From Patescibacteria group bacterium (GTDB lineage: Bacteria; Patescibacteriota; Patescibacteriia; Patescibacteriales; VMTK01): a stretch of DNA of 54,615 nucleotides. This document shows, piece by piece, positions 23,452-33,039 of this stretch. The position numbers were made by a program, and so were the translations under genes. The notes beneath the pieces are model-generated. The model did not search any database and had not been told where the DNA came from. It saw only the letters and a list, made by a program, of their open reading frames with translations. Position 1 is the stretch's first letter; every line of letters starts with the position of its first letter. The stretch is from positions 1-54,615 of the forward strand of contig JAHIME010000003.1 of NCBI GenBank assembly GCA_018896595.1, given 5' to 3'.

Positions 23452-25539
23452 TTATTTCTTGCCTTCTTCTTTTTTTCCTATAATCCCCTCAGCCACGCTC
23501 CTTGGCACCTCGCTGTAATGCAAAAATTCCATGCTATAACTGGCTCTGCCCTGAGTCATTGACCTTAACTGCGTCGCGTAGCCGAACATTTCAGCCAGCG
23601 GCACTCTCGCTTTAATAACTTTAATATTGGCCCGGTCGGCCATTTCTTCAATCTGCGCCCGCTTTGAATTAAGATCGCCGATTACATCGCCCATAAATTC
23701 TTCGGGGGTAACCACTTCAACCTTCATAACCGGCTCAAGTATGGCCGGGTCCGCCTTTTTAACCGCGCTTTGGAAAGCCATTGATCCGGCGATTTTAAAA
23801 GCCCCTTCGCTTGAATCAACCTCGTGGTATGTGCCGTCAAAAACGGCAACCTTAACGTCAACCATCGGATAACCGGCTAAAACTCCCTTATCCATCGCTT
23901 CCCGCGCTCCCTTATTAACCGCGGAAACATATTCCTTTGGAATAACGCCGCCTTTTATTTCATCGGCGAATTCATAGCCCTTTCCTTCCTCTTGGGGCTC
24001 AACTCTCAGCCAGCAATGGCCGTATTGGCCGCGGCCGCCTGACTGGCGGATATATTTTCCTTCCGCTTCAGCTTGTTTTTTAATGGTTTCGCGATAAGCT
24101 ACCTGCGGCTGGCCCACATTGGCTTCAACTTTAAATTCCCTTTTCATCCTGTCAACGATAATTTCCAAATGTAATTCTCCCATGCCGGAAATAATCGTCT
24201 GCAACGTTTCCTCGTCGCTTCTTACCCTGAAAGTCGGATCTTCTTCAGCCAGTTTGGACAGAGCAACGCCCATCTTTTCCTGGTCGGCTTTGGTTTTCGG
24301 CTCAATCGCCACTGAAATCACCGGCTCGGGAAAAGTTATTGACTCCAATACCACCGGCCTTGACTCGCCGCATAAGGTATTGCCGGTGGTCGTGCTTTTA
24401 AGCCCGATGACCGCGGCAATTTCGCCGGCGTAAACCTCGCCGACTTCTTCGCGATAATTCGCGTGCATCCTTACAATGCGGCCGATTCTTTCTTTGTCGT
24501 TGGTTGAAGTATTTAAAACATAAGAGCCCGATTTTAATACTCCGCTGTAAACCCTGATAAAGCAAAGTTTCCCCACGTAAGGGTCGGTCGCGATCTTGAA
24601 AGCCAAGGCGGCAAACGGCTCGCCGTCATCAGCTTTAACTTCAATCTTCTTTTCTTTGTCTTCGGGATTAAAGCCGACTAAAGGCGGAACATCCAGCGGC
24701 GAAGGCAGATATTCAACCACCGCGTCTAATAAAAACTGCGCGCCTTTATTCTTTAAAGCGCTGCCGCACAGCACCGGCACGATTTTATTGCCGCATACCG
24801 CTTTGCGCAGCTCTTTTTTTAATTCTTCAACGGAGATCTCTTCTCCGGATAAATATTTATTTGTTAATTCTTCATTATTTTCCACAATGGCTTCAACTAA
24901 TTTGCCGCGATATTCCTCGACTTTTTCTTTTATATCCTCGGGTATTTCCGTATCTTCCCATTTAACGCCCAAATCATCAAGATAAATCCTTACTTTTCTT
25001 TCAAGCAAATCTATAATGCCCTTAAATTCGCTCTCAGCCCCAACCGGCAGCTGGACAGGATGCGCGTTCTTGGTCAAGCGCTTGTAAATAGAATCCAAAT
25101 CCGCGTAAAAATCAGCTCCGGTTCTGTCCATTTTATTGATAAAAGCGATGCGCGGCACTTTGTATTTGTCGGCCTGATGCCAGACTGTTTCCGATTGCGG
25201 CTCAACGCCGGCAACGCCGTCAAAAATAACCACGCCGCCGTCAAGCACGCGCAAAGAACGTTCAACCTCGGCGGTGAAATCAACATGGCCGGGGGTATCA
25301 ATTATATTAATCCGGCAATCTTTCCAAAAACAGGTCGTTGCGGCGGATGTTATGGTAATGCCTCGCTCGCGTTCCTGCTCCATCCAATCCATTTCCGCTT
25401 CGCCTTCGTGAACTTCGCCGATTTTATGTTTTTTGCCGGTATAAAAAAGCACCCGTTCAGTAACGGTTGTCTTTCCCGCGTCAATATGGGCGATAATCCC
25501 GATATTTCGTGTTTTTTCAAGTGAATATTCTCTGGGCAT
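23452..25539 (-). CDS. fusA: Elongation factor G
   Basis: The translocase GTPase has 695 residues in five domains. G motifs are AHIDAGKTT, DTPGHVDFT and NKMDRTGAD. The domain IV region with GRGQYGH is present. It follows rpsG and has no recognisable Shine-Dalgarno. Confidence 0.98.
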   Translation of the reverse strand: MPREYSLEKTRNIGIIAHIDAGKTTVTERVLFYTGKKHKIGEVHEGEAEMDWMEQERERGITITSAATTCFWKDCRINIIDTPGHVDFTAEVERSLRVLDGGVVIFDGVAGVEPQSETVWHQADKYKVPRIAFINKMDRTGADFYADLDSIYKRLTKNAHPVQLPVGAESEFKGIIDLLERKVRIYLDDLGVKWEDTEIPEDIKEKVEEYRGKLVEAIVENNEELTNKYLSGEEISVEELKKELRKAVCGNKIVPVLCGSALKNKGAQFLLDAVVEYLPSPLDVPPLVGFNPEDKEKKIEVKADDGEPFAALAFKIATDPYVGKLCFIRVYSGVLKSGSYVLNTSTNDKERIGRIVRMHANYREEVGEVYAGEIAAVIGLKSTTTGNTLCGESRPVVLESITFPEPVISVAIEPKTKADQEKMGVALSKLAEEDPTFRVRSDEETLQTIISGMGELHLEIIVDRMKREFKVEANVGQPQVAYRETIKKQAEAEGKYIRQSGGRGQYGHCWLRVEPQEEGKGYEFADEIKGGVIPKEYVSAVNKGAREAMDKGVLAGYPMVDVKVAVFDGTYHEVDSSEGAFKIAGSMAFQSAVKKADPAILEPVMKVEVVTPEEFMGDVIGDLNSKRAQIEEMADRANIKVIKARVPLAEMFGYATQLRSMTQGRASYSMEFLHYSEVPRSVAEGIIGKKEEGKK

Positions 25540-25567
25540 AATTATGAAATAAATTAAAAATTACGGT

Positions 25568-26035
25568 TTATCTGGCGAAGTGCGCGAACGCTCTGTTGGC
25601 TTCGGCCATTCTATGGACATCCATTCTTTTTTTCACGGCCGCTCCCTCGCCTCTTGACGCGTCTAAAATTTCGCTTGCCATTTTTTCCGCGAACGGCTTG
25701 CCTTTTCTCGCTCTCGCGGCCTCGATCAGCCAGCGGCAGCCCAGAACAAAACGGCGGTCGCCGCGGACTTGATAAGGTATCTGATAATTGGCGCCGCCAA
25801 CGCGCCTGCCTCTTACTTCAAGCAAAGGGCTTACCTGCTTTAAGGCCTTGTTAAAAATATGCCGCGGGTCCTGCTTGGTTTCTTCTTTAAGAACGTCAAA
25901 ACAGCGATAAACAACTTTTTCCGCGGTGGATTTCTTGCCATCTCGCATAATATAATTGATAAACTTGGCGATATCGGTATCGTTGTACATAGGATCGCCT
26001 TGTATTTTTCGTTTTATCGCTGGTTTTCCTCTCAT
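25568..26035 (-). CDS. rpsG: 30S ribosomal protein S7 (uS7)
   Basis: The 155-residue protein shows DIAKFINYIMRDGKKSTAEKVVYRC and the C-terminal REGAAVKKR-type motif (RGEGAAVKKRMDVHRMAEANRAFAHFAR). It lies between rpsL and fusA. Confidence 0.98.
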   Translation of the reverse strand: MRGKPAIKRKIQGDPMYNDTDIAKFINYIMRDGKKSTAEKVVYRCFDVLKEETKQDPRHIFNKALKQVSPLLEVRGRRVGGANYQIPYQVRGDRRFVLGCRWLIEAARARKGKPFAEKMASEILDASRGEGAAVKKRMDVHRMAEANRAFAHFAR

Positions 26036-26053
26036 AAATAATAAGTTAAAAAA

Positions 26054-26479
26054 TTATTTTTTTGCTTTCTCTCTTTTTGCTCCATAGCAGCTCCTTGACT
26101 GCTTTCTGCCTTCCACTCCCTGCGCATCATAAACGCCGCGTATTACTTTATAGCGGACTCCGGGCAAATCAGGCGTTTTTCCGCCCTTAACTAAAACTAT
26201 GGAATGTTCCTGCAAATTATGGCCGACTCCCGGAATATAGGCGGTAACCTCCATGCCGTTGGACAATCTGACGCGGGCGATTTTGCGCAATGCCGAATTC
26301 GGCTTTTTAGGCGTGGTGGTTGTCACTTTCAAGCATACCCCGCGTTTAAACGAAGCTCCTTTTGGCAGCTTTTTTCTTTTTCTATGCAAAGTATCCAGAG
26401 TTGTCTGCAGAGCCGGCGATTTGCTTTTCTTTTTGGTTGTCGTCCGCCCTTTGCGAACCAATTGATTAATAGTCGGCAT
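26054..26479 (-). CDS. rpsL: 30S ribosomal protein S12 (uS12)
   Basis: The decoding-centre protein has the conserved TPKKPNSALRKIARVRLSNG and VKGGKTPDLPGVRYKVIRG segments, with the lysines whose substitution gives streptomycin resistance in other bacteria unchanged. An N-terminal TINQLVRKGR matches the family. It is the first gene of the str-S10-spc run. Confidence 0.98.
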   Translation of the reverse strand: MPTINQLVRKGRTTTKKKSKSPALQTTLDTLHRKRKKLPKGASFKRGVCLKVTTTTPKKPNSALRKIARVRLSNGMEVTAYIPGVGHNLQEHSIVLVKGGKTPDLPGVRYKVIRGVYDAQGVEGRKQSRSCYGAKREKAKK

Positions 26480-26489
26480 ACATAAATAT

Positions 26490-26606
26490 AATTCAAATAC
26501 TACAAATTATATTCAAATACTACAAAAATTTATTATACAGAATAATGAATTCTTATCTATTTCATTTGTAGTATTCGCATACATTTGTAGATTCGCATTA
26601 TTTTAA
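26490..26606. repeat. ACTACAAAT repeat element around the str operon promoter
   Basis: Two AATACTACAAA copies lie on the left and two TTTGTAG-ATTCGCAT copies on the right in opposite orientation, enclosing the promoter-like TATAAT. It is a degenerate relative of the element at 36503-36623. Confidence 0.65.
26532..26537 (-). promoter_or_regulatory. -10 element of the str-S10 operon
   Basis: A perfect TATAAT on the minus strand, 53 nt upstream of the rpsL start, is the best promoter candidate in the 202-nt gap upstream of rpsL. No convincing -35 hexamer was found at the matching distance. Confidence 0.45.
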
Positions 26607-26608
26607 TA

Positions 26609-26631
26609 AAACAAACCCCGAATAGCCGGGA
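26609..26631 (-). terminator. Weak terminator after the M50 protease gene
   Basis: Minus strand CCCG, 6-nt loop, CGGG, then TTTGTTTTATT. The stem is only 4 bp, but its position after the stop codon and the T-rich tail fit a terminator. Confidence 0.45.
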
Positions 26632-26681
26632 TGTATATAACTTAAATTACTATTTTAATTTAGCAAATTGTTAAAAATAAG

Positions 26682-27371
26682 TCAAGAAGCGCCAACCAGC
26701 AAACTGAACAAAAACAATATAACCGGCCAAATTAAATTAAATAAGCCGAACATCAGCAAAAATAAAATAATGAAAATTCCAAACGGCTCTATCCTGCGGA
26801 ATTTAATTTGCCAGCCCGCCGGCAAAAAGGTCATTAACACTTTTGAGCCGTCAAGCGGCGGAATTGGAATTAAATTAAAAATCATTAACAGCAAATTAAT
26901 GAAAACAACAATAAAAGACATCGCGAAAATGCTGGCGGCGATTGAGCCCTGCATCTGGCTTAATAAAAAATCATTATTGCCCTGGAAAAAATTAATTATT
27001 AAATCTTGTTTTAGCGAAGCGGGCAAAGCCGCGAGCCGCGCAACGATGCCGAATAAAACGGCTAAAATAAAATTCGCGCCCGGGCCGCCAATGGCCACTT
27101 TCAAATCGCCGTATTTTTGGTCGCGCAGATTGTAAGGATTATAAGGAACCGGCTTTGCCCAGCCGATAATAAAGCCGGATTTTGACAAAACTAACAACAA
27201 GGGCAGTAAAATGGAACCGAAAAAATCAAGATGGGCAATCGGATTTAAAGTTAATCTGCCCGCGTCTTTGGCGGTATAATCCCCTAATTTATAAGCGGCC
27301 CAGCCATGGGCGTATTCGTGAATGATGGCTGAAAATATTAAAGCCGCTATTGTAAATAATGTGATTAACAT
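26682..27371 (-). CDS. Site-2-type intramembrane metalloprotease (peptidase M50 family)
   Basis: The membrane protein carries HEYAH in the first helix (zinc ligands and catalytic Glu) and a later NLIPIPPLDGSKVL with the third-ligand Asp. Several further helices complete the family pattern. Members cleave transmembrane substrates such as anti-sigma factors, or are simple rseP-like homologs; the substrate is unknown. I chose ATG 27371 over a GTG at 27389 because a TTGATT-17-TATATT promoter lies so close that the transcript would begin at this ATG. The gene diverges from rpmB. Confidence 0.9.
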   Translation of the reverse strand: MLITLFTIAALIFSAIIHEYAHGWAAYKLGDYTAKDAGRLTLNPIAHLDFFGSILLPLLLVLSKSGFIIGWAKPVPYNPYNLRDQKYGDLKVAIGGPGANFILAVLFGIVARLAALPASLKQDLIINFFQGNNDFLLSQMQGSIAASIFAMSFIVVFINLLLMIFNLIPIPPLDGSKVLMTFLPAGWQIKFRRIEPFGIFIILFLLMFGLFNLIWPVILFLFSLLVGAS

Positions 27372-27377
27372 ACATAA

Positions 27378-27406
27378 AATATACCACACCTTGCGCGTTT
27401 AATCAA
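27378..27406 (-). promoter_or_regulatory. Promoter of the M50 protease gene, probably leaderless
   Basis: Minus strand TTGATT (27406-27401), 17 nt ending in TGTGG, then TATATT (27383-27378). The expected transcript start coincides with the ATG at 27371, implying an mRNA with little or no leader. Confidence 0.6.
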
Positions 27407-27419
27407 AGCGTGATAATAT
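27391..27419 (+). promoter_or_regulatory. Possible rpmB promoter
   Basis: TTGCGC (27391-27396) is followed after 17 nt by TAATAT (27414-27419). It overlaps the divergent protease promoter, so the two may compete for polymerase. Confidence 0.4.
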
Positions 27420-27480
27420 AAAAAATGGAAAAATGAAAAAATTCTTTCGTTTCTTAATTCACAATAATCAACTAAACAAT

Positions 27481-27654
27481 ATGGCTAAAAAATGCGATTT
27501 ATGCGGACGCGGCTCCACCAAAGACGCGAGCCGTTCGCACTCCAATATAAAAACAATCAAGCGCCAGCATATCAATCTGCAAACTAAAACCGTTGGCGGC
27601 AAAAAAATGAAGGTCTGCTCAAAGTGCTTAAAGACGATGTTAAAGACGAAATAA
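27481..27654 (+). CDS. rpmB: 50S ribosomal protein L28 (bL28), zinc-binding form
   Basis: The start MAKKCDLCGRGS at 27481 fits the family; an upstream in-frame ATG at 27433 would add 16 unrelated residues. The 57-residue protein has CxxC pairs at CDLC and CSKC, the zinc-binding form, and the NIKTIKRQHINLQ core. It is the only plus-strand gene accepted here. A strong hairpin terminator follows. Confidence 0.93.
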   Translation: MAKKCDLCGRGSTKDASRSHSNIKTIKRQHINLQTKTVGGKKMKVCSKCLKTMLKTK

Positions 27655-27670
27655 GTGATTATCGGTTTTA

Positions 27671-27704
27671 AAAATACAGCGGTATTATACGCTGTATTTT
27701 AATT
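27671..27704 (+). terminator. Terminator between convergent rpmB and the restriction gene
   Basis: AAAATACAGCG and CGCTGTATTTT (27671-27681, 27690-27700) form an 11-bp stem with an 8-nt loop, flanked by A and T runs. It can work in both directions. Confidence 0.8.
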
Positions 27705-27766
27705 TTCCGGTGGGCATTTTATAAATTATTTTTTCTAACATTCATTTTGCTGGTCTTTTAAAATTC

Positions 27767-30139
27767 TTAAAACTCCAAATATCTCCATCCTTTTTCGCCT
27801 TTTTTCCCGTCTCTTACCAATTGGTTAAAGCGTCCAAACGGCACATAAACATCATCGCTATTTATTAAAAAATACTTACCTTCTTTAATTACAATTCCGC
27901 CAGTTAAAAAATCTTTTTTCTTCTTTATGTTTTCTTTTTTAATATACCCTTGCAAGGATTCAGCTTTAATCTTGTTATCATCTTCGTTATAACCGGCCGC
28001 TTTCGTGTCGTATATCCCTAATTGGCCGTTCTTAAACATCACCAAGAAATCAGGTTGAAAAGTTGATCCTTCCCCATATTTAATGCCAAAATTCAAGGCC
28101 ATGTGCTCGTTGCCGTTCTGCCACCACCAAAAAACCTGATCTTTATTTTTTTCCAAAAATTCAACAAAATCTTTTTCAATTTCACTGTCAAAATTCAAAT
28201 ATGTTTTATTTTCAATAGGCCTTTTATACAACGATAAGCCATAGTTGAAAGGTTTATGCGTTTCAGGGTTATAATTTCTGCTTTCGGCTATTTCCCACTC
28301 TTCATTCCACTGTTCAATTTCTTTAATTTTCTTTTTTATTTCCTCGTTTTTTACCGGTTTATATTTTATAACCGCCTCATTAAATAATTTATCAAATATA
28401 TTAATGTTATTTAATATGATATTTTGGATAAAAATCGTTCCATTGTTAAATCGAGTTATTCCTAAATATTTTTTAAACCAGCTTAACACTGCCCCCATAA
28501 AAATGGGAATTGATCTCTTGGGCGCAAACCCGTTAAGATTTCTTTTAAACAAGTTCTCAAAAAGCGCGTCTTTATCATCCTGCGATAAATATGCCTGAAA
28601 ATTATCGCCTTGAATAATTTCTTCTTTGTCCAGCTCGTCAAACAATTTAGCGTCAATTTCTCTGTTTAAAATAATCTCCTCCTTTCCCTCCAAACCGTTA
28701 AGATTTATTTTTTTGCCTAATTTTTTCTTATTTTTCTCGGTAAAATTAAAATCAAACTTATTTTTTTCTAATCCAAATTCAGCGCAAAAAATGTCTTCCA
28801 GCACTTCATGGAAGCTAAGCGTTAAATCTCCGAAATCAACTCGATTGCGGTAATAAGATTTTAATTTTAAATTTTGGTATGCGCTTGAACGCCTCATAGG
28901 GATTGATTTTATGGCGTTTTTAATTGTCATATCCTTTCCTTTAAATTCAAGCCTGTCAGGTTCTATATTTGTATAGATAAACGCCTTGTTTAAACTGTCA
29001 TTATCATAATGTTTCGCCTCGGGCATTCTTAGAATTCTTCCAACGGTTTGCAATTCAAAAATTTCGCTGTGAGTTTCCCTAAACTTTACCAAAATTTGCG
29101 CTCGCGGACAATCCCAACCGGTGTCAATCGCCTGTTTGAAAATAAGAAATTCCACTTCGCAGGCGTTATTCTCCAAAATTTCCAAATTCACTTTTTCTTC
29201 ACTCAGCCACACCGCTAATTTTCCATTATCAATCGCTATGTCTTTTTCAGCAAAAAATTTCTCAATGCGCTTTCTTTTTTCATTCCCTTCTTCACCTGTC
29301 GGGATTTGGATCAAAACCAGCGGATTGACATCAGTATTTTCTTTTTTATACATTTTCGCAAGCTCTAATCTTTTTTGATAACTGGCTTCCAAAACCAAAT
29401 CCTGCGAAGTTATTTCATCATCGGAAATTTTATCTATGTTTTCGTTTACTATAATTTCTTTTTTAATCATTCCTTCGTCAATCACGCTATTCGCCGGCAC
29501 TTCAACGAGCCGATTATCATGTTTCCCCTCTGCCAAAACAGGCGTTGCGCTCATCTCTATGGTTAAATCCGCGCCAATGATTTCACGGAGTTCAATTGCT
29601 CTCTCGCTTGTTGAATTAGAATGGCTTTCGTCAATAATCATTATTATTTTAAAATTATTTTCTTTTGTATTTGCAATCAACTCTCGAAAATTAGTGGTTT
29701 CCTTATCTTTCATTAAAATATTTTTCCATTCTCCTGTCTGATTATCCTTAGCTCTTAATTTTTCCCAATTAACAACAACGACATCGTTATTTTCAATCGT
29801 TCTTTTGGATCCAAAATATTTTTCCTCCAACAAGCAAACATTAGGAAAGGGGCCAAAATATTTTTTTAGCGCCCGGCAACTTTGTTTGTGCAATTCACCC
29901 TTGCCAATACTAACCCATAAAAAACACATATCCGAGTTCCTTTTATTTTCCAACTCTTTGATGAGCTGATAAATATACTCGGCCATTATAAGAGTCTTCC
30001 CACTTCCGGTCGGAGCCTTAAAAATTATAGTTCTTTCGTCCGGGCTTAATTTTTCGCCATTCTGAAGAATATTTTTAGTTTTAGCAATAATTTTTTCAAT
30101 CGCGATATCTTGATATTTTTTTAATTGCATTAAAACCAT
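27767..30139 (-). CDS. res: Type III restriction enzyme, Res subunit (helicase-nuclease)
   Basis: The 790-residue protein joins an SF2 helicase to a C-terminal nuclease. Walker A APTGSGKT is at 42-49, the DEAD-box variant DESH at 170-173 and motif III SAT at 197-199. A PD-(D/E)xK-type site follows near 696-714 (FQPDFLV ... YDTK). Res cuts DNA with Mod after ATP-driven communication between two recognition sites. It begins 1 nt after the mod stop and ends the island operon. Base composition is clearly more AT-rich than the ribosomal block, and codons such as AUA and AGA are frequent, suggesting acquisition by transfer. Confidence 0.92.
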   Translation of the reverse strand: MVLMQLKKYQDIAIEKIIAKTKNILQNGEKLSPDERTIIFKAPTGSGKTLIMAEYIYQLIKELENKRNSDMCFLWVSIGKGELHKQSCRALKKYFGPFPNVCLLEEKYFGSKRTIENNDVVVVNWEKLRAKDNQTGEWKNILMKDKETTNFRELIANTKENNFKIIMIIDESHSNSTSERAIELREIIGADLTIEMSATPVLAEGKHDNRLVEVPANSVIDEGMIKKEIIVNENIDKISDDEITSQDLVLEASYQKRLELAKMYKKENTDVNPLVLIQIPTGEEGNEKRKRIEKFFAEKDIAIDNGKLAVWLSEEKVNLEILENNACEVEFLIFKQAIDTGWDCPRAQILVKFRETHSEIFELQTVGRILRMPEAKHYDNDSLNKAFIYTNIEPDRLEFKGKDMTIKNAIKSIPMRRSSAYQNLKLKSYYRNRVDFGDLTLSFHEVLEDIFCAEFGLEKNKFDFNFTEKNKKKLGKKINLNGLEGKEEIILNREIDAKLFDELDKEEIIQGDNFQAYLSQDDKDALFENLFKRNLNGFAPKRSIPIFMGAVLSWFKKYLGITRFNNGTIFIQNIILNNINIFDKLFNEAVIKYKPVKNEEIKKKIKEIEQWNEEWEIAESRNYNPETHKPFNYGLSLYKRPIENKTYLNFDSEIEKDFVEFLEKNKDQVFWWWQNGNEHMALNFGIKYGEGSTFQPDFLVMFKNGQLGIYDTKAAGYNEDDNKIKAESLQGYIKKENIKKKKDFLTGGIVIKEGKYFLINSDDVYVPFGRFNQLVRDGKKGEKGWRYLEF

Positions 30140-30140
30140 A

Positions 30141-32288
30141 TTATTTTATATTAAATTTATTTAACAATAATTTCACATGTTTATAAAAATTTTTTACATG
30201 TTCAATTTCATATTCATTATACTCTCCATGAGCGGCATGATTTCCAATCGCCAAATATGTTTTATTTTCTTCCCATTCAATTTTGGAAAAAATATTTTTG
30301 CTTTTAAGTTTGTCATTCAATACGGATATTTTTTCTCCTTTAGCATTTCCCCTTAAAAATTCAATGCCGTTATTTTGCGAAATTTTAATGATTATTTTCT
30401 CTAAAACTATCCTAAGCAGTCTTGCGCTCTCGTTTTTATCATTCTGCTCAAAAATTTTATCTTTAGCCCTTTCAAATTCTAAAAGAATCAAGTCGCTTCG
30501 CATAGGTATATTTTTTCTCACCCACTCTTCATAAACTTTCAAAATCTTCTGCGGAATAGCTTCAAATCTGGCATTTTTAACAGTGGAAAAAATTTTCCCG
30601 TCTATTTCATCTTTCAGGGAAAACACATAAACCGCTTTTTCTTCTTCAATATTTTTTATTTCAGATAAAAAATCATCAAAACTTTTCTCAATGAAATTAT
30701 AATAAATACAAAGAAATTTATCATTCTTGTTTGAAAAAAAAATTTTATAATCATTAGCTTCTTTTTTAAGATTGAATATATTTTCTTTAATGCAAAGCAT
30801 TTCCGTGCATCTGGAAGTAATGTCTAATTTTGTTTGTACCGTTGTCGTTTTTTTCACTAAATCAGTTCTAAAATACTGCAAATTCCCGCCTAATCCCTCG
30901 ACTTTCTCGCCATTGCCGTTTTTCTTATAGCCTTTTATAACTTTTTTCAAACGCGGATAAGTAACATGCCGGCAGATTCCATGTTCCAAAATTTCGTTTT
31001 CATCCATCTTTTTTTCTTTTAATTCTTTTTCCAATCCATTTAGCTCGTTGTTAGTGCATAAAATAAATTTCCTATTTCCGCCATCTTCTTTGTTAAGCTC
31101 TAAAACCGCATGGCCAGTAGTGCCGGAGCCGGCCATAAAATCTAAGGCAACTGAATTATTGTCGGAAGAAATTTTTATTATTTTCTTAATTAAATATAAA
31201 GTTTTTGGATATTCAAAGAGTGCCTCGCCGTTAAAAATTTCTCTCAACTCTTTTTTTGCATTTTCATAATTAATTTCTTTTTCATCCCAAACTGATTTTG
31301 CCTTAATGCCTTTTTGTTTATCATCTCTTATTAAATAATCCTTTTCAAAAATATCCCATCGATTTTTATTAACAAGCCTGCCATATAATTTATCTTTGTC
31401 TTCTTCAAATTTTTTCTTTCCCCACCGCCATCGACCGTCTTCTCCGCTACCCAAGATTGGCAACGCTTCTTCAGTAAAAACATTATCCTTTTTTAAAGAT
31501 ACATTCCTATTTTTAGGATTTACATAAATAGGATAATATAAATTAGGAACATCAACCCTTAAAGACGCCGCTCCTCTTTTTCTCAATCCCATTTCTCTGT
31601 AGTTTAAACCGTTTTTATCTACCTTGGAATACTCCTTAACCCTATCATCACTTAAATCTTCCTCATTAAAATTCAACTTTTGTATATTTTTAGAATAAAT
31701 TAATAAATATTCGTGGGTCGTAGCAATATTCATTTGTTGTTTACCTCTGGGATTACTTTGAATAATAATATTAGCTACAAAGTTATTTTCTCCGAATACC
31801 TTATCACACAACAATTTTAACTGTGCTACTTCATTATCATCAATAGAAATAAAAATCACTCCGGTTTCTTTAAGCAGTGCCTGCGCTAAATTCAAACGCT
31901 TTTCCATAAAATTCAGCCATTTGCTGTGGCGGTAGCCGTCTTCTTTTTCTACATATCTATCATTATAAATAAAATCTTTATTCCCAGTATTATACGGCGG
32001 ATCAATATAAATTACATCAATTTTTTCCTTATGCGTATAATTTAAAACCGTGAGCGCGTGATAATTATCACCCTCAATTAAAATATTATCCTGCTCATCG
32101 CAAGTTCTTATTTCTTTCCCCTTAACTCTTTTTAAAACCGGCAAATTATTCTCGCAATCTAAAACGACCTGTTCTGGCTCCCTCTCCGCGTCCCAGACCA
32201 GGCCGTATTTTTTCTGCGCTAATTCCTGCTCTTGTTTCTCAATTATCCGCAACAATTCTTCTTTTGAAAAATTTTCGTATTTAGGCAT
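30141..32288 (-). CDS. mod: Type III DNA methyltransferase, Mod subunit (N6-adenine, beta class)
   Basis: The 715-residue protein has motif IV DPPYNTG (96-102) before the AdoMet motif FMAGSGTTGH (384-393), the beta-class order for adenine-N6 methyltransferases. The central and C-terminal parts contain the target recognition region, whose DNA sequence cannot be predicted. Together with Res it makes a type III restriction-modification system. It follows the PIN-domain gene by 9 nt. Confidence 0.93.
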   Translation of the reverse strand: MPKYENFSKEELLRIIEKQEQELAQKKYGLVWDAEREPEQVVLDCENNLPVLKRVKGKEIRTCDEQDNILIEGDNYHALTVLNYTHKEKIDVIYIDPPYNTGNKDFIYNDRYVEKEDGYRHSKWLNFMEKRLNLAQALLKETGVIFISIDDNEVAQLKLLCDKVFGENNFVANIIIQSNPRGKQQMNIATTHEYLLIYSKNIQKLNFNEEDLSDDRVKEYSKVDKNGLNYREMGLRKRGAASLRVDVPNLYYPIYVNPKNRNVSLKKDNVFTEEALPILGSGEDGRWRWGKKKFEEDKDKLYGRLVNKNRWDIFEKDYLIRDDKQKGIKAKSVWDEKEINYENAKKELREIFNGEALFEYPKTLYLIKKIIKISSDNNSVALDFMAGSGTTGHAVLELNKEDGGNRKFILCTNNELNGLEKELKEKKMDENEILEHGICRHVTYPRLKKVIKGYKKNGNGEKVEGLGGNLQYFRTDLVKKTTTVQTKLDITSRCTEMLCIKENIFNLKKEANDYKIFFSNKNDKFLCIYYNFIEKSFDDFLSEIKNIEEEKAVYVFSLKDEIDGKIFSTVKNARFEAIPQKILKVYEEWVRKNIPMRSDLILLEFERAKDKIFEQNDKNESARLLRIVLEKIIIKISQNNGIEFLRGNAKGEKISVLNDKLKSKNIFSKIEWEENKTYLAIGNHAAHGEYNEYEIEHVKNFYKHVKLLLNKFNIK

Positions 32289-32297
32289 AGTTAAATT

Positions 32298-32777
32298 TTA
32301 CATAATTAACTGAACCGAGATTCCCATTGATACTTGATTCCCAATAAAATCTTCATCACCAGTAACTATAATTTTAATTCCATTATCCTTCATAGTCGCC
32401 AGATGAAAAGCGTCTCTTGGTTTTAAATTGAAATTCTTTATATTATCCAAAGCGTCTTCAACTCCATTTTTAATATCAGCAAATTGCGCTAAATTTAATT
32501 TTGCCAGAATTAACTTGGTAAATTGGCTTAATTTTTCAAATACATCATTATCGCCGCACGAAAAATTAACGCCATTCTGTTGATTATACTCATCCTTGAT
32601 GCCCCACCATGCTTCGTCAAGAGCCAAAGCAGAGGAATATAAATCATTATTATTGATCAAAAACTCTGCCAATAAAGAACGAGCCCGCTTTTTTAATTCG
32701 GGCTCTTTACTGATAAACCAATATATCAAAAAGTTGGCGTCAAAATAAATTTTTTCACCTTTAGTATTGGTATCCAT
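32298..32777 (-). CDS. PIN-domain ribonuclease, VapC-like toxin candidate
   Basis: The 159-residue protein has the PIN acidic set: Asp in YFDANFLIYW, Glu in LALDEAWWG, Asp in KPRDAFHLAT and Asp in VTGDEDF. VapC toxins cleave RNA and are held by a partner encoded just upstream. Here the gene overlaps a 92-residue gene by 17 nt, the usual toxin-antitoxin arrangement. It is embedded in the restriction operon. Product length is slightly longer than most VapC. Confidence 0.82.
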   Translation of the reverse strand: MDTNTKGEKIYFDANFLIYWFISKEPELKKRARSLLAEFLINNNDLYSSALALDEAWWGIKDEYNQQNGVNFSCGDNDVFEKLSQFTKLILAKLNLAQFADIKNGVEDALDNIKNFNLKPRDAFHLATMKDNGIKIIVTGDEDFIGNQVSMGISVQLIM

Positions 32778-33039
32778 TGTGTATAGAAGTAAATATTCTT
32801 TTTAAATCATCTTTACTTGCTTTGTAGCCAAAATCAATAGATCCTTCCGTTTCTACAATAAACTGCTTATCATCTTCAGATAAAGCGAGAAAGAGATCGT
32901 TTCCTATGTCTTGTTTTAAATCTTCTAAAGCAACACCTCTTTCGTATATTTCCCTAATGCTGTCTTGGTAATTTAATACGGAAATATTTAAATATAAATC
33001 TTGGATAATATTTGTATTGTAATTTTGTGTTAAATTCAT
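32761..33039 (-). CDS. Small acidic protein, putative antitoxin of the PIN toxin
   Basis: The 92-residue product matches no family I recognise. Its position directly before and overlapping the PIN gene, its size and its acidic helical composition make it the antitoxin candidate. No clear DNA-binding motif (ribbon-helix-helix, AbrB or helix-turn-helix) can be seen. It overlaps the upstream gene by 4 nt (ATGA type). Confidence 0.6.
   Translation of the reverse strand: MNLTQNYNTNIIQDLYLNISVLNYQDSIREIYERGVALEDLKQDIGNDLFLALSEDDKQFIVETEGSIDFGYKASKDDLKRIFTSIHNGYQY

Noticed and set aside
27433..27480. Upstream start for rpmB
   Set aside because: The 16 extra residues do not match L28, and the family start MAKKCDLCG lies at 27481.
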